A DNA stretch of 64,000 bases from Teredinibacter franksiae. Its GTDB lineage: Bacteria > Pseudomonadota > Gammaproteobacteria > Pseudomonadales > Cellvibrionaceae. The position numbers and the translations under genes are program-made. Location of the stretch: contig NZ_JACJUV010000001.1 in NCBI RefSeq assembly GCF_014218805.1, positions 4,159,373 through 4,223,372 on the forward strand. The letters run 5' to 3'. Shown here one piece after another: positions 45,300 to 55,361 of this stretch. How positions within the stretch are numbered: the stretch's first letter is position 1; each line of letters begins with the position of its first letter. Under the pieces are notes generated by a model. It was given only the letters and a program-made list of their open reading frames with translations. It was not told where the DNA came from and ran no database searches.

Positions 45300-45655
45300 G
45301 TTAGTACCCTCGATTCTTCGAAAAAGCTATTAAGCAGAATGGCGACAATTACGCCCATGTGGCGTGCATATTTTCTTAATTGTTTTTATTAAATGTGAGT
45401 CACGCAACCTACAGGAGTATACCCTGTTAAATTGAGGAAATTGAATACTTTATGGAATTTCATTACGGAATTGAGTAACGAATATGGAATTTCGAGTAAA
45501 GTTAGCGCCGTTTCACGGTTTTTATGCGCATTTCAAATTAGCGCTAGGCCAGCTAGTAATTGTGGTAATCTTGCCGCCCCTTAAATGGCTGGATGTGGCG
45601 CGCCAAGATGGCTGCGCGCGTTAAAATCATTAGATTAGTAAAGTTGGATCGACAT
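45300..45655. other. 356-bp divergent region between crp and the OsmC gene
   Basis: No gene is seen. The stretch holds two exact TATGGAATTTC direct repeats 32 bp apart (listed separately) and promoters for both flanking genes must lie here. GTGAGTCAC near 45399 is a short palindrome but not a full CRP site. Confidence 0.5.
45451..45493. repeat. 11-bp direct repeats in the crp/OsmC promoter region
   Basis: TATGGAATTTC occurs at 45451-45461 and 45483-45493, 32 bp (three helical turns) apart. A related GGAATTGAGTAA at 45467-45478 lies between them and resembles GGAATTTCGAGTAA of the second copy. Phasing suggests a protein-binding array. Confidence 0.45.
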
Positions 45656-46084
45656 ATGAAGGCAACAGTTAAATGGGTCGATGGGGCCTGTTTTTTAGGT
45701 GAATCGGGTAGTGGGCACTCTGTCGTTATGGATGGCCCTGCTGACCATGGTGGGCGAGACATTGGGGTTCGGCCTATGGAAATGCTGCTTTTGGGGTTGG
45801 GCGGGTGCTCAAGCTTCGATGTAATGAGTATTTTGCAGAAGTCCCGCCAGGTTGTGGAAGATTGCCGTGTTGAAGTTGAGGCTGAGCGCGCTGATGCTGT
45901 GCCAGCCGTATTTACCAAGATTCATCTACATTTTGTCGTTGCTGGAAAGGCATTGAAGGAAGCTCAGGTCAAGCGGGCAGTGGAACTTTCGGCAGAGAAA
46001 TACTGCTCAGCGTCTATTATGCTGGAGGCCGCCGGCGTTAACATTACCCATACTTACGAAATGATTGATACTGCTGCTGTATAA
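45656..46084 (+). CDS. OsmC/YhfA family protein
   Basis: A 142-residue OsmC-like protein: MKATVKWVDGACFLGES, GVRPMEMLLLGLGGCSSFDV with the first cysteine and AEKYCSASIMLEAAGVN with the second. The two cysteines are those of OsmC/Ohr peroxide-reducing proteins, although the YhfA branch has no firm function. Beside crp and divergent from it, as in E. coli. ATG 45656 matches the family start; longer in-frame starts have no support. Confidence 0.92.
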   Translation: MKATVKWVDGACFLGESGSGHSVVMDGPADHGGRDIGVRPMEMLLLGLGGCSSFDVMSILQKSRQVVEDCRVEVEAERADAVPAVFTKIHLHFVVAGKALKEAQVKRAVELSAEKYCSASIMLEAAGVNITHTYEMIDTAAV

Positions 46085-46128
46085 GCGGGCACGGTGGCTG
46101 GTAAGTAACAGGCGCTAAATTGAGCGCG

Positions 46129-46782
46129 CTATATACGGTAGCTGGTTTGTGTCATCGCCTTTGAAATCGTGGTCATAAAGGCTTTGATGGGGCCAGGGAA
46201 AGCAATCCCCCCTGCATCCAGAGCTGTATGTGCGTGTTTGGCCTCATCGACCAGCATTTGTTCTACTATGGCTCTAGATTCGTAATCGTATTCTGGCAGC
46301 TCTTCGAGGTGTGCCTGTAAATGTCCGCAAACCTGGTCTTCGGTTGCGGCGACAAACCCCAAGCTAACCCTATCGCTTATTAATCCCGCCGCAGCGCCTA
46401 TCCCAAAGGAAAGCCCGTACCATATTGGATTCAGCCGGCTGGTATGGCTCCCCAAGCTATTTAAGCGTTCTTCACACCAAGCAAGGTGGTCGATTTCTTC
46501 ATCGGCGGCCAGCTCCATTTCTTCTCGCACCTCTGGTAGCTTAGCGGTAAGCGCCTGGCCTTGGTAAAGCGCCTGTGCACAGACTTCTCCAGAATGATTC
46601 ACCCGCATTAATCCGGCTGCATGCTTGCGCTGGTCTTGGGTTAACTCTAACGAGGATGTTTGCGTGGCTTTAGGTGTTTCGCGCGTTAGGGTTTGGGTTC
46701 CCGGCGTAAGGGTGCGCAGTGCTCGATCGGCTCCACAAATTAAGGAGTCTATTAGTGAAAGGCGACGCTGGGCCATAAGCAT
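46129..46782 (-). CDS. coq7: 3-demethoxyubiquinol 3-hydroxylase, COQ7 type
   Basis: A 217-residue di-iron hydroxylase. Iron ligands are visible in the two repeats: [33 protein letters not shown], then [16 protein letters not shown]. It hydroxylates C6 of the ubiquinone ring in ubiquinone synthesis. The start may be ATG 46782 or the ATG two codons later ([12 protein letters not shown]). Divergent from the AAA ATPase gene. Confidence 0.96.
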   Translation of the reverse strand: MLMAQRRLSLIDSLICGADRALRTLTPGTQTLTRETPKATQTSSLELTQDQRKHAAGLMRVNHSGEVCAQALYQGQALTAKLPEVREEMELAADEEIDHLAWCEERLNSLGSHTSRLNPIWYGLSFGIGAAAGLISDRVSLGFVAATEDQVCGHLQAHLEELPEYDYESRAIVEQMLVDEAKHAHTALDAGGIAFPGPIKAFMTTISKAMTQTSYRI

Positions 46783-46851
46783 ATCTCGATTAAAATGGGT
46801 GTTCGATACAGGTACACTACCGATAAACCTGAACCGTCGATCAAGGATTAC

Positions 46852-48327
46852 ATGAATAATAACGATTTAAAACTGATACTCAATACTCAGGCTTCATTGA
46901 TTGTGGTGGAAACATGGGACGAAACCCGCTCGGTGGACCTGCTGCAGAACTTTTTTCGTAGTGCGAGCCTACCTGCATGGCGCTGGAGCGTCACCGAGGG
47001 GCTGTTCCCCTTGGGGTTTGGGTTGGAGTTGGCAAACCCGGAGCAGTATGCTGAACCGGAGAGCGTGCTGCGTTATATCAAAGAATACAGAAAGCCGGGC
47101 GCTTTTGTGCTTTGCGATATTCATCCGTTTCTTGAAACGCCGAAAATCATTCGTTTACTTAAAGATATTGCCTTGAGCTATAGCCAGTCGCAGCATAAGT
47201 TGGTGTTGGTGAGCCATCGCCTGCAGTTGCCGCCTGAATTGTCCCGGCTGGCGGTATCGGTGTCTTTATCCATGCCCAGTGAAGATGAAATTTTGGGTAT
47301 TATTCGTGAGCAGGCTCGGATTTGGGGCGATAAAAACCGAAAAGCAAAAATTAAAACCGATAATCAAACGTTACAGAAGCTAGTCAATAACCTTAAAGGC
47401 CTGCCTCATCAGGATGTTCGTCGGCTGGCCTATGGGGCAATAGCCGATGACGGCGCCATTACCGAGGACGATCTGCCTGAGGTAACGAAAGCCAAATTTG
47501 CGCTGATGAACATGGAGGGGGTGCTGCATTTTGAGTACAGCACGGCTCATTTACGTGATGTTGCAGGTCTTTATACCCTTAAAAAGTGGTTGGAGAACCG
47601 TCGCGAGGCACTTTCCAGTGAAGACAGTAAACTTGACCCACCAAAAGGTGTGCTTCTTTTTGGTGTTCAGGGTGGCGGAAAGAGTCTGGCGGCAAAAGCG
47701 ATAGCGGGGGTATGGGGGCTACCGTTGCTAAGGCTGGATATGGCGGCGTTGTTTAACAAGTATATTGGTGAAACAGAGCGTAATTTACGTGAGGCGCTAA
47801 AGCTTGCTGACCTTATGTCTCCCTGCGTTCTTTGGCTTGATGAAATTGAGAAGGGCATGGCGGATGGCAGTGATGACAGTGGCATGCCTAAGCGTCTGCT
47901 TGGCACCTTGCTCACATGGATGGCTGAGCGTAAAAGCCGGGTTTTTATGGTTGCGACCAGTAACGATATTAGTCAGTTGCCGCCGGAGCTTATGCGTAAA
48001 GGTCGATTTGATGAAATCTTTTTTGTGGATTTACCCGACAGTCAGACGCGCTACAGTATTTTTTCTATTCATCTGGAAAAACGGGAACTCGAACCGGCCC
48101 ACTTCAACTTAGATGCGTTGGCGCAGTTGAGTGATGGCTTTACCGGCGCTGAAATAGAACAGGCCGTGGTTTCGGCAACCTATAGTGCCGCCGCGAGGGG
48201 GCGTGATATATGCGATGAGTTGTTGCAGGAGGCTATCCAGCAAACCCAGCCGCTCTCTGTGGTGATGGCGGAGCGTATGAATGAGTTGCGCGCTTGGGCG
48301 AAAGAGAGGGCTGTGAGGGCGAACTAG
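46852..48327 (+). CDS. Ycf46-like AAA+ ATPase
   Basis: A 491-residue protein. Residues 1-240 form an N-terminal domain typical of Ycf46 proteins ([50 protein letters not shown]); the C-terminal AAA+ module has [15 protein letters not shown] near 270 (Walker A), [10 protein letters not shown] near 326 (Walker B), a [21 protein letters not shown] sensor stretch (split here as VATSNDIS and [11 protein letters not shown]) and a [11 protein letters not shown] lid. The family is conserved in cyanobacteria and proteobacteria; its substrate is unknown. AAGGA precedes ATG 46852. Confidence 0.88.
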   Translation: MNNNDLKLILNTQASLIVVETWDETRSVDLLQNFFRSASLPAWRWSVTEGLFPLGFGLELANPEQYAEPESVLRYIKEYRKPGAFVLCDIHPFLETPKIIRLLKDIALSYSQSQHKLVLVSHRLQLPPELSRLAVSVSLSMPSEDEILGIIREQARIWGDKNRKAKIKTDNQTLQKLVNNLKGLPHQDVRRLAYGAIADDGAITEDDLPEVTKAKFALMNMEGVLHFEYSTAHLRDVAGLYTLKKWLENRREALSSEDSKLDPPKGVLLFGVQGGGKSLAAKAIAGVWGLPLLRLDMAALFNKYIGETERNLREALKLADLMSPCVLWLDEIEKGMADGSDDSGMPKRLLGTLLTWMAERKSRVFMVATSNDISQLPPELMRKGRFDEIFFVDLPDSQTRYSIFSIHLEKRELEPAHFNLDALAQLSDGFTGAEIEQAVVSATYSAAARGRDICDELLQEAIQQTQPLSVVMAERMNELRAWAKERAVRAN

Positions 48328-48346
48328 CGGGCTGTGTTTTACCTTG

Positions 48347-49096
48347 CTATAGGCAGGGGTGTTTCATTAGCCCTTGTTGTTCAAATTCTTCACGGGAAAA
48401 TTCGAAATAGCGGCCGTCGCCACGGCCAAACCAGCAAAGTTCCTTCGTAAGTTGCAAATGCCATAATTCCTGGGTGTCTGGCTTTTTTCCAACAAACGCT
48501 TTGGGCGATAGTACTGCCGTATTGATGCCCTCAGCATCGCGCGCCGATGGGTACCAAAAAAAATCGGCCCCGGCTTGGCGTAAATGACTGCCTAGTTCTT
48601 GAGTGAACCGCCAGCTGTCAGAATATGTGAGTACTTCTCGTATGTCAGAAAAGACATCGGTACACAGGTTGCAGCCTTTTTGGCTTTTAAGGCGTATGGA
48701 AAATAGTGTGCGTGAGTCTTTGATTTCGGCGAGCTCACCTATGGTTTCTGGCCCTTGTTGGAAAAGCCAGAGATATACGGCCGCTTCGATTAGTGCGGTC
48801 TTTTTGTGATTGGCAGCGTAAAAGATACCTTGCTCCCACTCAGAACCGTAACGGGAGCCATATTGCAGAGGTGGGTAGCGGAACGGTGTTGCCAGCAGGT
48901 ATGACAGGCTTTCACAGCCTTCGGGCAGCGGTGGTTTACTGCTGTCGAGTAGCTGCTCCAGGCGAAGCTGCTCTTCGGCGTTTTTGGTGATTGCTCGAGT
49001 GGCGGCGGTCTCCTGTGTTTCCACCACTCGCCAACATAGGCCTACTAGGGGTGTAAGCTGTTGTTCCAGTGTTTCTACACTGGGAATGTTTGGCAT
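48347..49096 (-). CDS. RES domain NAD+-degrading toxin
   Basis: A 249-residue RES-domain protein: LCWRVVETQET near the start, FRYPPLQYGSRYGSEWEQGI followed by FYAANHKKTALIEAAVYLW, the RES core with its conserved Arg, Tyr and Glu. RES toxins are NAD+ phosphorylases or glycohydrolases that arrest growth. The gene directly follows a DUF2384 antitoxin gene with no gap, the standard RES-Xre order. Longer than the minimal RES toxins (about 150-160 residues), with an N-terminal extension. Confidence 0.85.
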   Translation of the reverse strand: MPNIPSVETLEQQLTPLVGLCWRVVETQETAATRAITKNAEEQLRLEQLLDSSKPPLPEGCESLSYLLATPFRYPPLQYGSRYGSEWEQGIFYAANHKKTALIEAAVYLWLFQQGPETIGELAEIKDSRTLFSIRLKSQKGCNLCTDVFSDIREVLTYSDSWRFTQELGSHLRQAGADFFWYPSARDAEGINTAVLSPKAFVGKKPDTQELWHLQLTKELCWFGRGDGRYFEFSREEFEQQGLMKHPCL

Positions 49097-49489
49097 CTAA
49101 ATTTTGCCTCGCATCGCATCTAGGTACCAGATAACTCGCCCAAGCCCCATAGCCGACTGAATAAGCTCAACGGGTTTCTCGTTGGCGAGGTGGCGGTTGG
49201 GGGTGGTCATCCAGTGCTTCATCGCCTGTTGGTTTCCCCCGAGAATGGCATAGAGAGAGCGATAAATACGGATAACGAGAAGAGCCAGTTCAAAAGCTTT
49301 GCTACTACTTGAAATGGCTTCATCGTTTGCGAGATTGTTGGTCGCTCGCTTCTTCATGCGTGCGATAGTCGCTCGAGATACGCCGATGGCCGCCGCCGTT
49401 TGTTCTTGCGTTACACCAAGAAAGCGGCTGGCTTCCATTAAGCTATTGGCCACTATAGCGCTATTACTGGGGAGAGTGTTTACCTTCAT
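49097..49489 (-). CDS. Xre/MbcA/ParS-type antitoxin with DUF2384
   Basis: A 130-residue antitoxin: an Xre-like helix-turn-helix in SRFLGVTQEQTAAAIGVSRA and a C-terminal MbcA/ParS toxin-binding domain, ALLVIRIYRSLYAILGG through HWMTTPNRHL and PVELIQSAMGLGRVIWYLD. It would bind and block the RES toxin and repress the operon. ATG 49489 follows GAGG at a good distance; the ATG at 49501 lies inside the operator dyad, so the shorter protein is preferred. Confidence 0.87.
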   Translation of the reverse strand: MKVNTLPSNSAIVANSLMEASRFLGVTQEQTAAAIGVSRATIARMKKRATNNLANDEAISSSSKAFELALLVIRIYRSLYAILGGNQQAMKHWMTTPNRHLANEKPVELIQSAMGLGRVIWYLDAMRGKI

Positions 49490-49495
49490 TGCCAG

Positions 49496-49537
49496 CCTCA
49501 TTTGAAACGTTTCTTGTCGTAATTGTGTCAAATGAGG
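49496..49537. promoter_or_regulatory. operator dyad of the RES-Xre module
   Basis: CCTCATTTGA (49496-49505) and TCAAATGAGG (49528-49537) are exact reverse complements with 22 bp between, so their centres are 32 bp or about three helical turns apart. They bracket the -10 of the proposed promoter, the expected place for antitoxin autorepression. Confidence 0.7.
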
Positions 49538-49550
49538 TGTTTTTGTGCAA
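49522..49550 (-). promoter_or_regulatory. putative sigma-70 promoter of the RES-Xre module
   Basis: On the minus strand TTGCAC (49545-49550) and CACAAT (49522-49527) are separated by 17 bp, a fair -35/-10 pair. One operator arm sits in the spacer and the other just past the expected start point. Confidence 0.45.
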
Positions 49551-49553
49551 GTT

Positions 49554-50585
49554 TTATTCTATGTCGAAAGTGAACGAGCCGCTGAGATTATCTCCGGTTT
49601 CGGTTGATAAGTTGAAGCTTCCGGCGGCGGAAAATTCACCAACGGAGTCAATGGTCACGCTTCCTGCCGTGGCTGCTACATAGAAGGGGGCGTCAGTAGT
49701 GCCGCCGAACTCAACTGAAGTAAGAATCGCTGATGCATTTACAGTATTTAGATTCTCATGGCTGCCAACGGTATAGGTTCCTGGAGTGACGGAGTCGCCG
49801 AAACTGATTTCCAGTGCCAGCCTGCCGCTTTCATAGGGTACTGCGAGTGTAATTACCCCTATGCGGCTGGGTGGAATCTCTTCCCCGCTGTCTAGGTTGG
49901 TTATCTCTGTATAGATGTCACGGTTAGATGCACATACGCCGCTAGTTGCATTTAAATCTGTGTATTGGTCCGAGGTGAAGGTGAGCGTGCCTTGGTTGAA
50001 CTGGCTTTGATTCGACATTAAAGCGAGGTCCATTTGACCCAGTTGTTCATTCTGGCACGCAAAAGTAATGCGGTAGTGATCATCGGTTACGAGAAAATAG
50101 CGGGTATCAATCTCGGTATCACACTGCCAAAACTCGGCGAGGCCAAAATCTTCGCTATTGGACAATTGTGCATCGTTATCGAAATCGATCACCTCTAGGG
50201 GCTCACTGGGTAGGGCGTTGCACTGGGTTACCGTTGAGTTTGAACCTGACATATCGATCAGCATCGTGGTATTGGCCACTAGGTCGATATGGGTATCTAG
50301 ATTAAAAACTTCGCCGAAAAATTCAAAATCGACAATGTAGTCGGCGGTCATGTCCACGCTCATTCGCCATACCCCCGGCTTAGCTAAATAGTCGAAATCA
50401 TCTGAGCTAATTTCGGTAAGAGAACCATCAGCGCTGCGTGAGCCTGAATTATTGGGTGTGTTACCTTCGCTTTTACCGTTACTGCCTCCGCAGGCGCTAA
50501 GGGTTGCGATGAGTATCATGGCGATGAATGAACGAATCGTGAGACTAGGTGAAATCTGTGTACGGAAAAATTGAACGTTAAGCAA
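49554..50585 (-). CDS. putative lipoprotein of unknown function
   Basis: A 343-residue exported protein with a lipobox, IAMILIATLSACGGS, so the mature protein should begin with an acylated Cys. The rest is rich in beta-type sequence and Asp/Ser/Thr (ISSDDFDYLAKPGVWRMSVD, FGGTTDAPFYVAATAGSVTI), with paired cysteines in TQCNALPSE, FWQCDTE, FACQNEQ and GVCASNR. I do not recognise the family. Start is TTG 50585 with AAGGAG about eight bases upstream, a good site. Its stop lies only 4 bp from the -35 of the toxin-antitoxin promoter. Confidence 0.8.
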   Translation of the reverse strand: MLNVQFFRTQISPSLTIRSFIAMILIATLSACGGSNGKSEGNTPNNSGSRSADGSLTEISSDDFDYLAKPGVWRMSVDMTADYIVDFEFFGEVFNLDTHIDLVANTTMLIDMSGSNSTVTQCNALPSEPLEVIDFDNDAQLSNSEDFGLAEFWQCDTEIDTRYFLVTDDHYRITFACQNEQLGQMDLALMSNQSQFNQGTLTFTSDQYTDLNATSGVCASNRDIYTEITNLDSGEEIPPSRIGVITLAVPYESGRLALEISFGDSVTPGTYTVGSHENLNTVNASAILTSVEFGGTTDAPFYVAATAGSVTIDSVGEFSAAGSFNLSTETGDNLSGSFTFDIE

Positions 50586-50781
50586 AGCTCGTCTCCTTGT
50601 TTTGGTGAGTCCTTGAGTGGGCGCTAGTTGGTTGTGACCGTCAATAGATTACACCTCAAGTACTTAATTGGTTCAAGCAATCATTACGGCGGAACGAGGG
50701 AGCTAAAAGTTTAGTGGGGCTTGTGGCGGTGTTCTGGAGTGGGTCGGTGTTGAGAGGGGAGGTTGGAGCAGGTTTTTGTCG

Positions 50782-50817
50782 TTTGTCAGTCTGGCAGAGT
50801 AATACCAGACTGACAAA
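50782..50817. terminator. hairpin downstream of purD
   Basis: TTTGTCAGTCTGG and CCAGACTGACAAA form a 13-bp perfect stem with a 10-base loop, 30 bp past the purD stop. There is no long T-tract on the minus strand, so termination may be imperfect. Confidence 0.5.
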
Positions 50818-50846
50818 GACTATTCAACAATTGCCAGAGGGAGGGA

Positions 50847-52136
50847 TTATTGCTTTGTTTCTCTTGCGATTGCTCGGTAGGCAATATCTGTTCGCATGTA
50901 AACATCTTCCCAGTGGATGTTGTTGGCAAGTGTATAGGCGTTTTTCTGTGCTTCGGTAACGGTGTTACCCAGCGCGGTTGCGCATAACACTCGGCCGCCA
51001 TTGGTGACCACTTTCCCGTTTTTCAGTGAAGTGCCGGCATGGAATATTTTTGCATTTTCGGACTCGCCGTTCCCTAGGCCTTCGATTAATATACCTTTAG
51101 CGTAACTGCCTGGGTATCCACCTGCCGCTAAAACCACGCCAACTGAAGGCCGAGAATCCCACTCGGTGTTGCAGGTACTTAGGGAGCTATCTAGAGCTGA
51201 CTGGCAAAGTTCAACGAGATCTGATTTTAAGCGAAGCATAATCGGTTGAGTTTCTGGATCGCCAAATCGGCAGTTATATTCGATAACTTTTGGCGTGCCA
51301 TCTGCGTCGATCATTAACCCAGCGTAGAGAAAGCCGGTATAGCTGTTACCTTCTGCTGCCATGCCGCGTACGGTGGGCATAATGACTTCGTCCATAATGC
51401 GCTGATATATGTCGTTTGTGACCACAGGAGCTGGGGAGTAGGCGCCCATACCACCGGTATTTAACCCTGAATCGCCATCACCTGCGCGCTTGTGATCTTG
51501 ACTGGTGGCCATAGGCAGCACATTTTTACCGTCGGCAATAACAATAAAGCTGGCTTCTTCGCCTTGCAGGAATTCTTCTATTACCACCCGACAACCAGCT
51601 TCACCGAAGGCATTGCCGGAGAGCATGTCGATTACCGCGTCTTCTGCTGTTTTTATGTCGTCAGCCACGATTACACCTTTGCCGGCCGCCAGGCCATCGG
51701 CTTTGACAACAATGGGGGCACCCTTTTCTTTGAGGTAGGCGAGCGCGGGCTCTAGCTCGGTAAAGGTTTGATACTCGGCCGATGGAATATTGTGGCGAGC
51801 GAGGAAGTCTTTGGTAAAAGATTTCGAGCCTTCTAGCTGCGCTGCACCCTGTGACGGACCGAAACAAGCTAAGCCTTCGGCTTGAAATTTATCTACTATA
51901 CCTTCAACCAGTGGTGCTTCAGGACCAACAATACTAAGGTCGATGTTGTTGGTTTTGGCAAACTGAATAAGCTCTTCAAATGCCATAACGTCGATAGCAA
52001 CATTTTCCATTTTATTTTCTGTTGCTGTGCCTGCATTGCCGGGAGCAACGAACACTTTTTCTACTTTAGGGTTTTGCGCAGCTTTCCAGGCGAGTGCGTG
52101 CTCTCGACCACCGGAGCCTATTACCAGTATTTTCAT
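50847..52136 (-). CDS. purD: phosphoribosylamine-glycine ligase
   Basis: A 429-residue ATP-grasp GARS: MKILVIGSGGREHALAWKA, VGPEAPLVEGIVD, VVKADGLAAGKGVIVAD, SQDHKRAGDGDSGLNTGGMG and EYNCRFGDPETQPIM. It makes glycinamide ribonucleotide in purine synthesis. It is separated from purH by 85 bp on the same strand, the usual purHD order. Confidence 0.98.
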   Translation of the reverse strand: MKILVIGSGGREHALAWKAAQNPKVEKVFVAPGNAGTATENKMENVAIDVMAFEELIQFAKTNNIDLSIVGPEAPLVEGIVDKFQAEGLACFGPSQGAAQLEGSKSFTKDFLARHNIPSAEYQTFTELEPALAYLKEKGAPIVVKADGLAAGKGVIVADDIKTAEDAVIDMLSGNAFGEAGCRVVIEEFLQGEEASFIVIADGKNVLPMATSQDHKRAGDGDSGLNTGGMGAYSPAPVVTNDIYQRIMDEVIMPTVRGMAAEGNSYTGFLYAGLMIDADGTPKVIEYNCRFGDPETQPIMLRLKSDLVELCQSALDSSLSTCNTEWDSRPSVGVVLAAGGYPGSYAKGILIEGLGNGESENAKIFHAGTSLKNGKVVTNGGRVLCATALGNTVTEAQKNAYTLANNIHWEDVYMRTDIAYRAIARETKQ

Positions 52137-52221
52137 TTGTTATTGTCCGATTGTTACGTTCCCGCCGAAGCGGGAACGATAATTTATTGCTGGATTCTCG
52201 TTACCTTAAAAATGCTTCTAT

Positions 52222-53802
52222 TTAGTGACGAAAATGACGCATGCGTGTAAACACCATGGCCATACCGTGCTCATCGGCAGCGGCGATAACCTCGTCATCA
52301 CGCATGGAACCACCGGGCTCGATAACGGCAGTAATACCGGCGGAGGCGGCGTTATCAATACCGTCACGGAAGGGAAAGAATGCATCGGAAGCCATGACCG
52401 ATCCCTTTACCTCAAAGCCTGCATGCTCAGCTTTTATCGCGGCAATACGTGCTGAATTAACGCGGCTCATTTGCCCTGCACCAACACCGATAGTTTGGTT
52501 GTTTTTGGCGTAAACAATGGCATTGGATTTGACCAATTTGGCTACCTTCCAAGAAAATAGTAGGTCGCGAATCTCTTCTTCTGTTGGTGGGCGCTTGGTG
52601 ACAACTTCCAAGTCGGATTCGGTGATCATGCCGTTGTCGCTATCTTGTACTAGCAGTCCGCCGTAAACGCGCTTGTAGTCGAAAGAGTGGGCGTTTTGTG
52701 TTTGCCATTGGCCGCATTCGAGTAGGCGAACGTTTTTCTTGGCGCTGACAATTTTACTGGCTTCGGCAGAAACCGAAGGGGCAATAATCACTTCAACAAA
52801 TTGTTTTTCCACAATGGCTTTTGCGGTGTTGGCATCTAGCGGCTGGTTAAACGCAATGATTCCACCGAAGGCTGACTCTGGATCGGTTGCGAATGCCTTT
52901 TCGTAAGCTTCGAGAAGTGATTCGCCTAGTGCAACACCACAAGGGTTTGCATGTTTAACGATTACGCAGGCCGCAGCTGTAAATTGCTTAACGGTTTGTA
53001 GTGCTGCGTCTGTGTCGGCAACATTATTGAACGAGAGCTCTTTGCCTTGCAGTTGTTTTGCTGTGACTATGCTTGCGTCGGTGCAATTTTTTTCTTTATA
53101 AAATGCAGCTTGTTGGTGTGGGTTTTCACCGTAGCGCATACCTTGAATTTTTTCGAACTGTAGGTTAAATGTGCGCGGAAACTTTTCTTCGCCAGCGTTG
53201 ACCTTCTGGCCGAGATAGTTGGCGATGGCTCCATCGTATGCAGATGTGTGCTCGAAGGCCTGCACAGATAAATCGAAGCGGGTGTCTCGGCTCAGGGAGC
53301 CACTGTTGTTCGCCATTTCTTCGAGTACTTTAGTGTAGCTGTTGGCGTTCACTACTATAGCCACGTCGTTAAAGTTTTTTGCGGCTGCGCGCACCATTGT
53401 TGGGCCACCGATATCGATATTTTCAATAGCGGTGGGTAGATCGCAATCGGGGTTGGCAATGGTTTGTTCAAAGGGATAAAGGTTCACCACTACCATGTCG
53501 ATTGGGTTGATGCCGTGTTCCTGCATCACGTTGTCGTCAATGCCTCGGCGCGCGAGGATACCGCCGTGTACTTTGGGGTGAAGGGTTTTTACTCGGCCGC
53601 TCATCATTTCTGGGAAGCCCGTGTAATCGGAGATTTCGATTGCCGGAATACTGCTGTCCCGTAAGAGTTTGTATGTACCGCCGGTAGACAGAATTTCAAC
53701 GCTTTGTTTGGTTAGCGCTGCGGCAAATTCAACGATGCCGGTTTTGTCGGAAACACTAATAAGTGCGCGACGTACAGTTACGTAGTCTGAGACAGTTGTC
53801 AT
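52222..53802 (-). CDS. purH: AICAR formyltransferase/IMP cyclohydrolase
   Basis: A 526-residue bifunctional enzyme. The IMP cyclohydrolase (MGS-like) N-domain has [20 protein letters not shown] and [20 protein letters not shown]; the formyltransferase half has [27 protein letters not shown] and [15 protein letters not shown]. It performs the last two steps to IMP. ATG 53802 begins the usual [18 protein letters not shown] N-terminus. Confidence 0.98.
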   Translation of the reverse strand: MTTVSDYVTVRRALISVSDKTGIVEFAAALTKQSVEILSTGGTYKLLRDSSIPAIEISDYTGFPEMMSGRVKTLHPKVHGGILARRGIDDNVMQEHGINPIDMVVVNLYPFEQTIANPDCDLPTAIENIDIGGPTMVRAAAKNFNDVAIVVNANSYTKVLEEMANNSGSLSRDTRFDLSVQAFEHTSAYDGAIANYLGQKVNAGEEKFPRTFNLQFEKIQGMRYGENPHQQAAFYKEKNCTDASIVTAKQLQGKELSFNNVADTDAALQTVKQFTAAACVIVKHANPCGVALGESLLEAYEKAFATDPESAFGGIIAFNQPLDANTAKAIVEKQFVEVIIAPSVSAEASKIVSAKKNVRLLECGQWQTQNAHSFDYKRVYGGLLVQDSDNGMITESDLEVVTKRPPTEEEIRDLLFSWKVAKLVKSNAIVYAKNNQTIGVGAGQMSRVNSARIAAIKAEHAGFEVKGSVMASDAFFPFRDGIDNAASAGITAVIEPGGSMRDDEVIAAADEHGMAMVFTRMRHFRH

Positions 53803-54057
53803 GGGTGGGTGCGTTCCTGTTAAAAAGGAGTTTATCTGTTGGTAACTAACGTGCCGGAGCCGCTTCGAAACAGATTATGCCGGTTAAAGGGCTGTTGTAG
53901 AGGGCTACTGGGCAGGTTCCGGAAGTTTGTTGTTGCATCGAGCAACGCCTTAACCAGCATTGTTAGGTTTAATCATGATGGCGAAAGTGTTGCCTGAATG
54001 GACAGCCGGTTAGCACTGGCTGCCCTTTACACTTAAATATGTTTTAGGGTTTAGCTG

Positions 54058-54372
54058 TTAAAGCAGGCCGTACTGCTTCAGTTTTTTTCGCAGTGTGCCG
54101 CGGTTCAAGCCAAGAACATGGGCTGCGCGAGTTTGGTTATGACGGGTGTATTTCATAACCACTTCCAGCATGGGCGCTTCCACTTCTGCTAGAACCATAT
54201 CGTACACGTCACTTACATCCTGCCCGTCTAGGTGCTGGAAGTAGTTAGATACGGCTTTTTCAACACTATCCCTTAGTGAAGGCTCCTGTGTACTATTGTG
54301 CTGCTCTCCGTTTGTTGGCTGAGTTGTCAATTCTCGCGCGCCTTCTCTCAGTAGCGTATCCGCTGTATTCAT
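54058..54372 (-). CDS. fis: DNA-binding protein Fis
   Basis: A 104-residue Fis. The N-terminal half carries the beta-hairpin region and [20 protein letters not shown]; the C-terminal DNA-binding helix-turn-helix is [24 protein letters not shown], identical in style to the enterobacterial protein. It bends DNA and activates stable RNA and growth genes. It overlaps the dusB stop by 4 bases (ATGA), the conserved dusB-fis operon. Confidence 0.98.
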   Translation of the reverse strand: MNTADTLLREGARELTTQPTNGEQHNSTQEPSLRDSVEKAVSNYFQHLDGQDVSDVYDMVLAEVEAPMLEVVMKYTRHNQTRAAHVLGLNRGTLRKKLKQYGLL

Positions 54373-55361
54373 GCTGCATTTTCCTCATGTGTTGCTGGCC
54401 GTTGGAAGTAATTCTGCAGGGCCTCTAGTTGTGATGATAATGTGTCTAATTGGTTAAAGATTTGAAGGAAATGTTGCGTGTTTTGGTAGCGTTGTAGATA
54501 CCAGCTCACGTGCTTTCGCGCAATACGAACTCCCTTCAATTCTCCGTAAAACGATGTCAATTCTTTTAAGTGCCACACCAGCGTTTTGTAAACAGCTTTC
54601 ATATCAGGTGGGGCGCAATGTGTTCCTTGGTTTAAATACTGTTGTATCTGTTGGAATATCCAGGGGTTTCCAAAAGCCCCGCGGCCAATCATGACCGCCG
54701 CTGCGCCGGTGTGGTCTAACACTTTGCGAGCTTTTTCCGGGCAGTTGATGTCGCCATTGGCAAAAACGGGTATTTCAACGCTTTGCGCAATTTTTGCAAT
54801 GGTGTCGTATTCTGCTTCTCCGTTAAACCGGCAGGCACGAGTGCGGCCGTGAACCGCGAGGGCTGCAATACCGATGTTTTCGGCCATTCGGGCAATTGCG
54901 GGCCCGTTTCTGTTGTCGCTGTCCCAGCCCGTTCTGATTTTAAGTGTCACGGGTACAGTAACGGCGGTTATTACCGACTCAAGAATCTGAGCAACGAGCT
55001 TTTCATCCTTGAGCAGTGCTGAACCCGCCAGTTTTCTACATACTTTTTTTGCTGGGCAGCCCATATTGATATCAATAATTTGAGCGCCAGTCGTTACCGC
55101 TTGTTGCGCGGCTTCGGCCATCATCCGCGGATCGCTGCCGGCGATCTGGACGCTTACGGGTAGTACTTCCTGTGACTGCCCGGACAGACGAGAGCGCGTT
55201 TTTTTACTATCCCAAAGCCGGGTATCACTGGTAATCATTTCAGATGTAGCAAGGCCTGCCCCGTATTGGCGGCACAAGCGGCGAAAGGGCGCGTCAGTTA
55301 CGCCTGCCATGGGCGCAAGAAGACTGCGGCTTTCGATGGTATAGGATCCAATTTGGAACAA
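54369..55361 (-). CDS. dusB: tRNA-dihydrouridine synthase B
   Basis: A 330-residue flavin enzyme: [40 protein letters not shown] with the active-site Cys, [30 protein letters not shown] and [18 protein letters not shown]. It reduces U17 of tRNAs. Leads the dusB-fis operon; a perfect dyad lies about 230 bp upstream. Confidence 0.97.
   Translation of the reverse strand: MFQIGSYTIESRSLLAPMAGVTDAPFRRLCRQYGAGLATSEMITSDTRLWDSKKTRSRLSGQSQEVLPVSVQIAGSDPRMMAEAAQQAVTTGAQIIDINMGCPAKKVCRKLAGSALLKDEKLVAQILESVITAVTVPVTLKIRTGWDSDNRNGPAIARMAENIGIAALAVHGRTRACRFNGEAEYDTIAKIAQSVEIPVFANGDINCPEKARKVLDHTGAAAVMIGRGAFGNPWIFQQIQQYLNQGTHCAPPDMKAVYKTLVWHLKELTSFYGELKGVRIARKHVSWYLQRYQNTQHFLQIFNQLDTLSSQLEALQNYFQRPATHEENAA

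Noticed and set aside
54000..54028. Hairpin GACAGCC...GGCTGCC downstream of fis
   Set aside because: Stem has a mismatch and there is no T-tract in the fis direction, so a terminator could not be supported.
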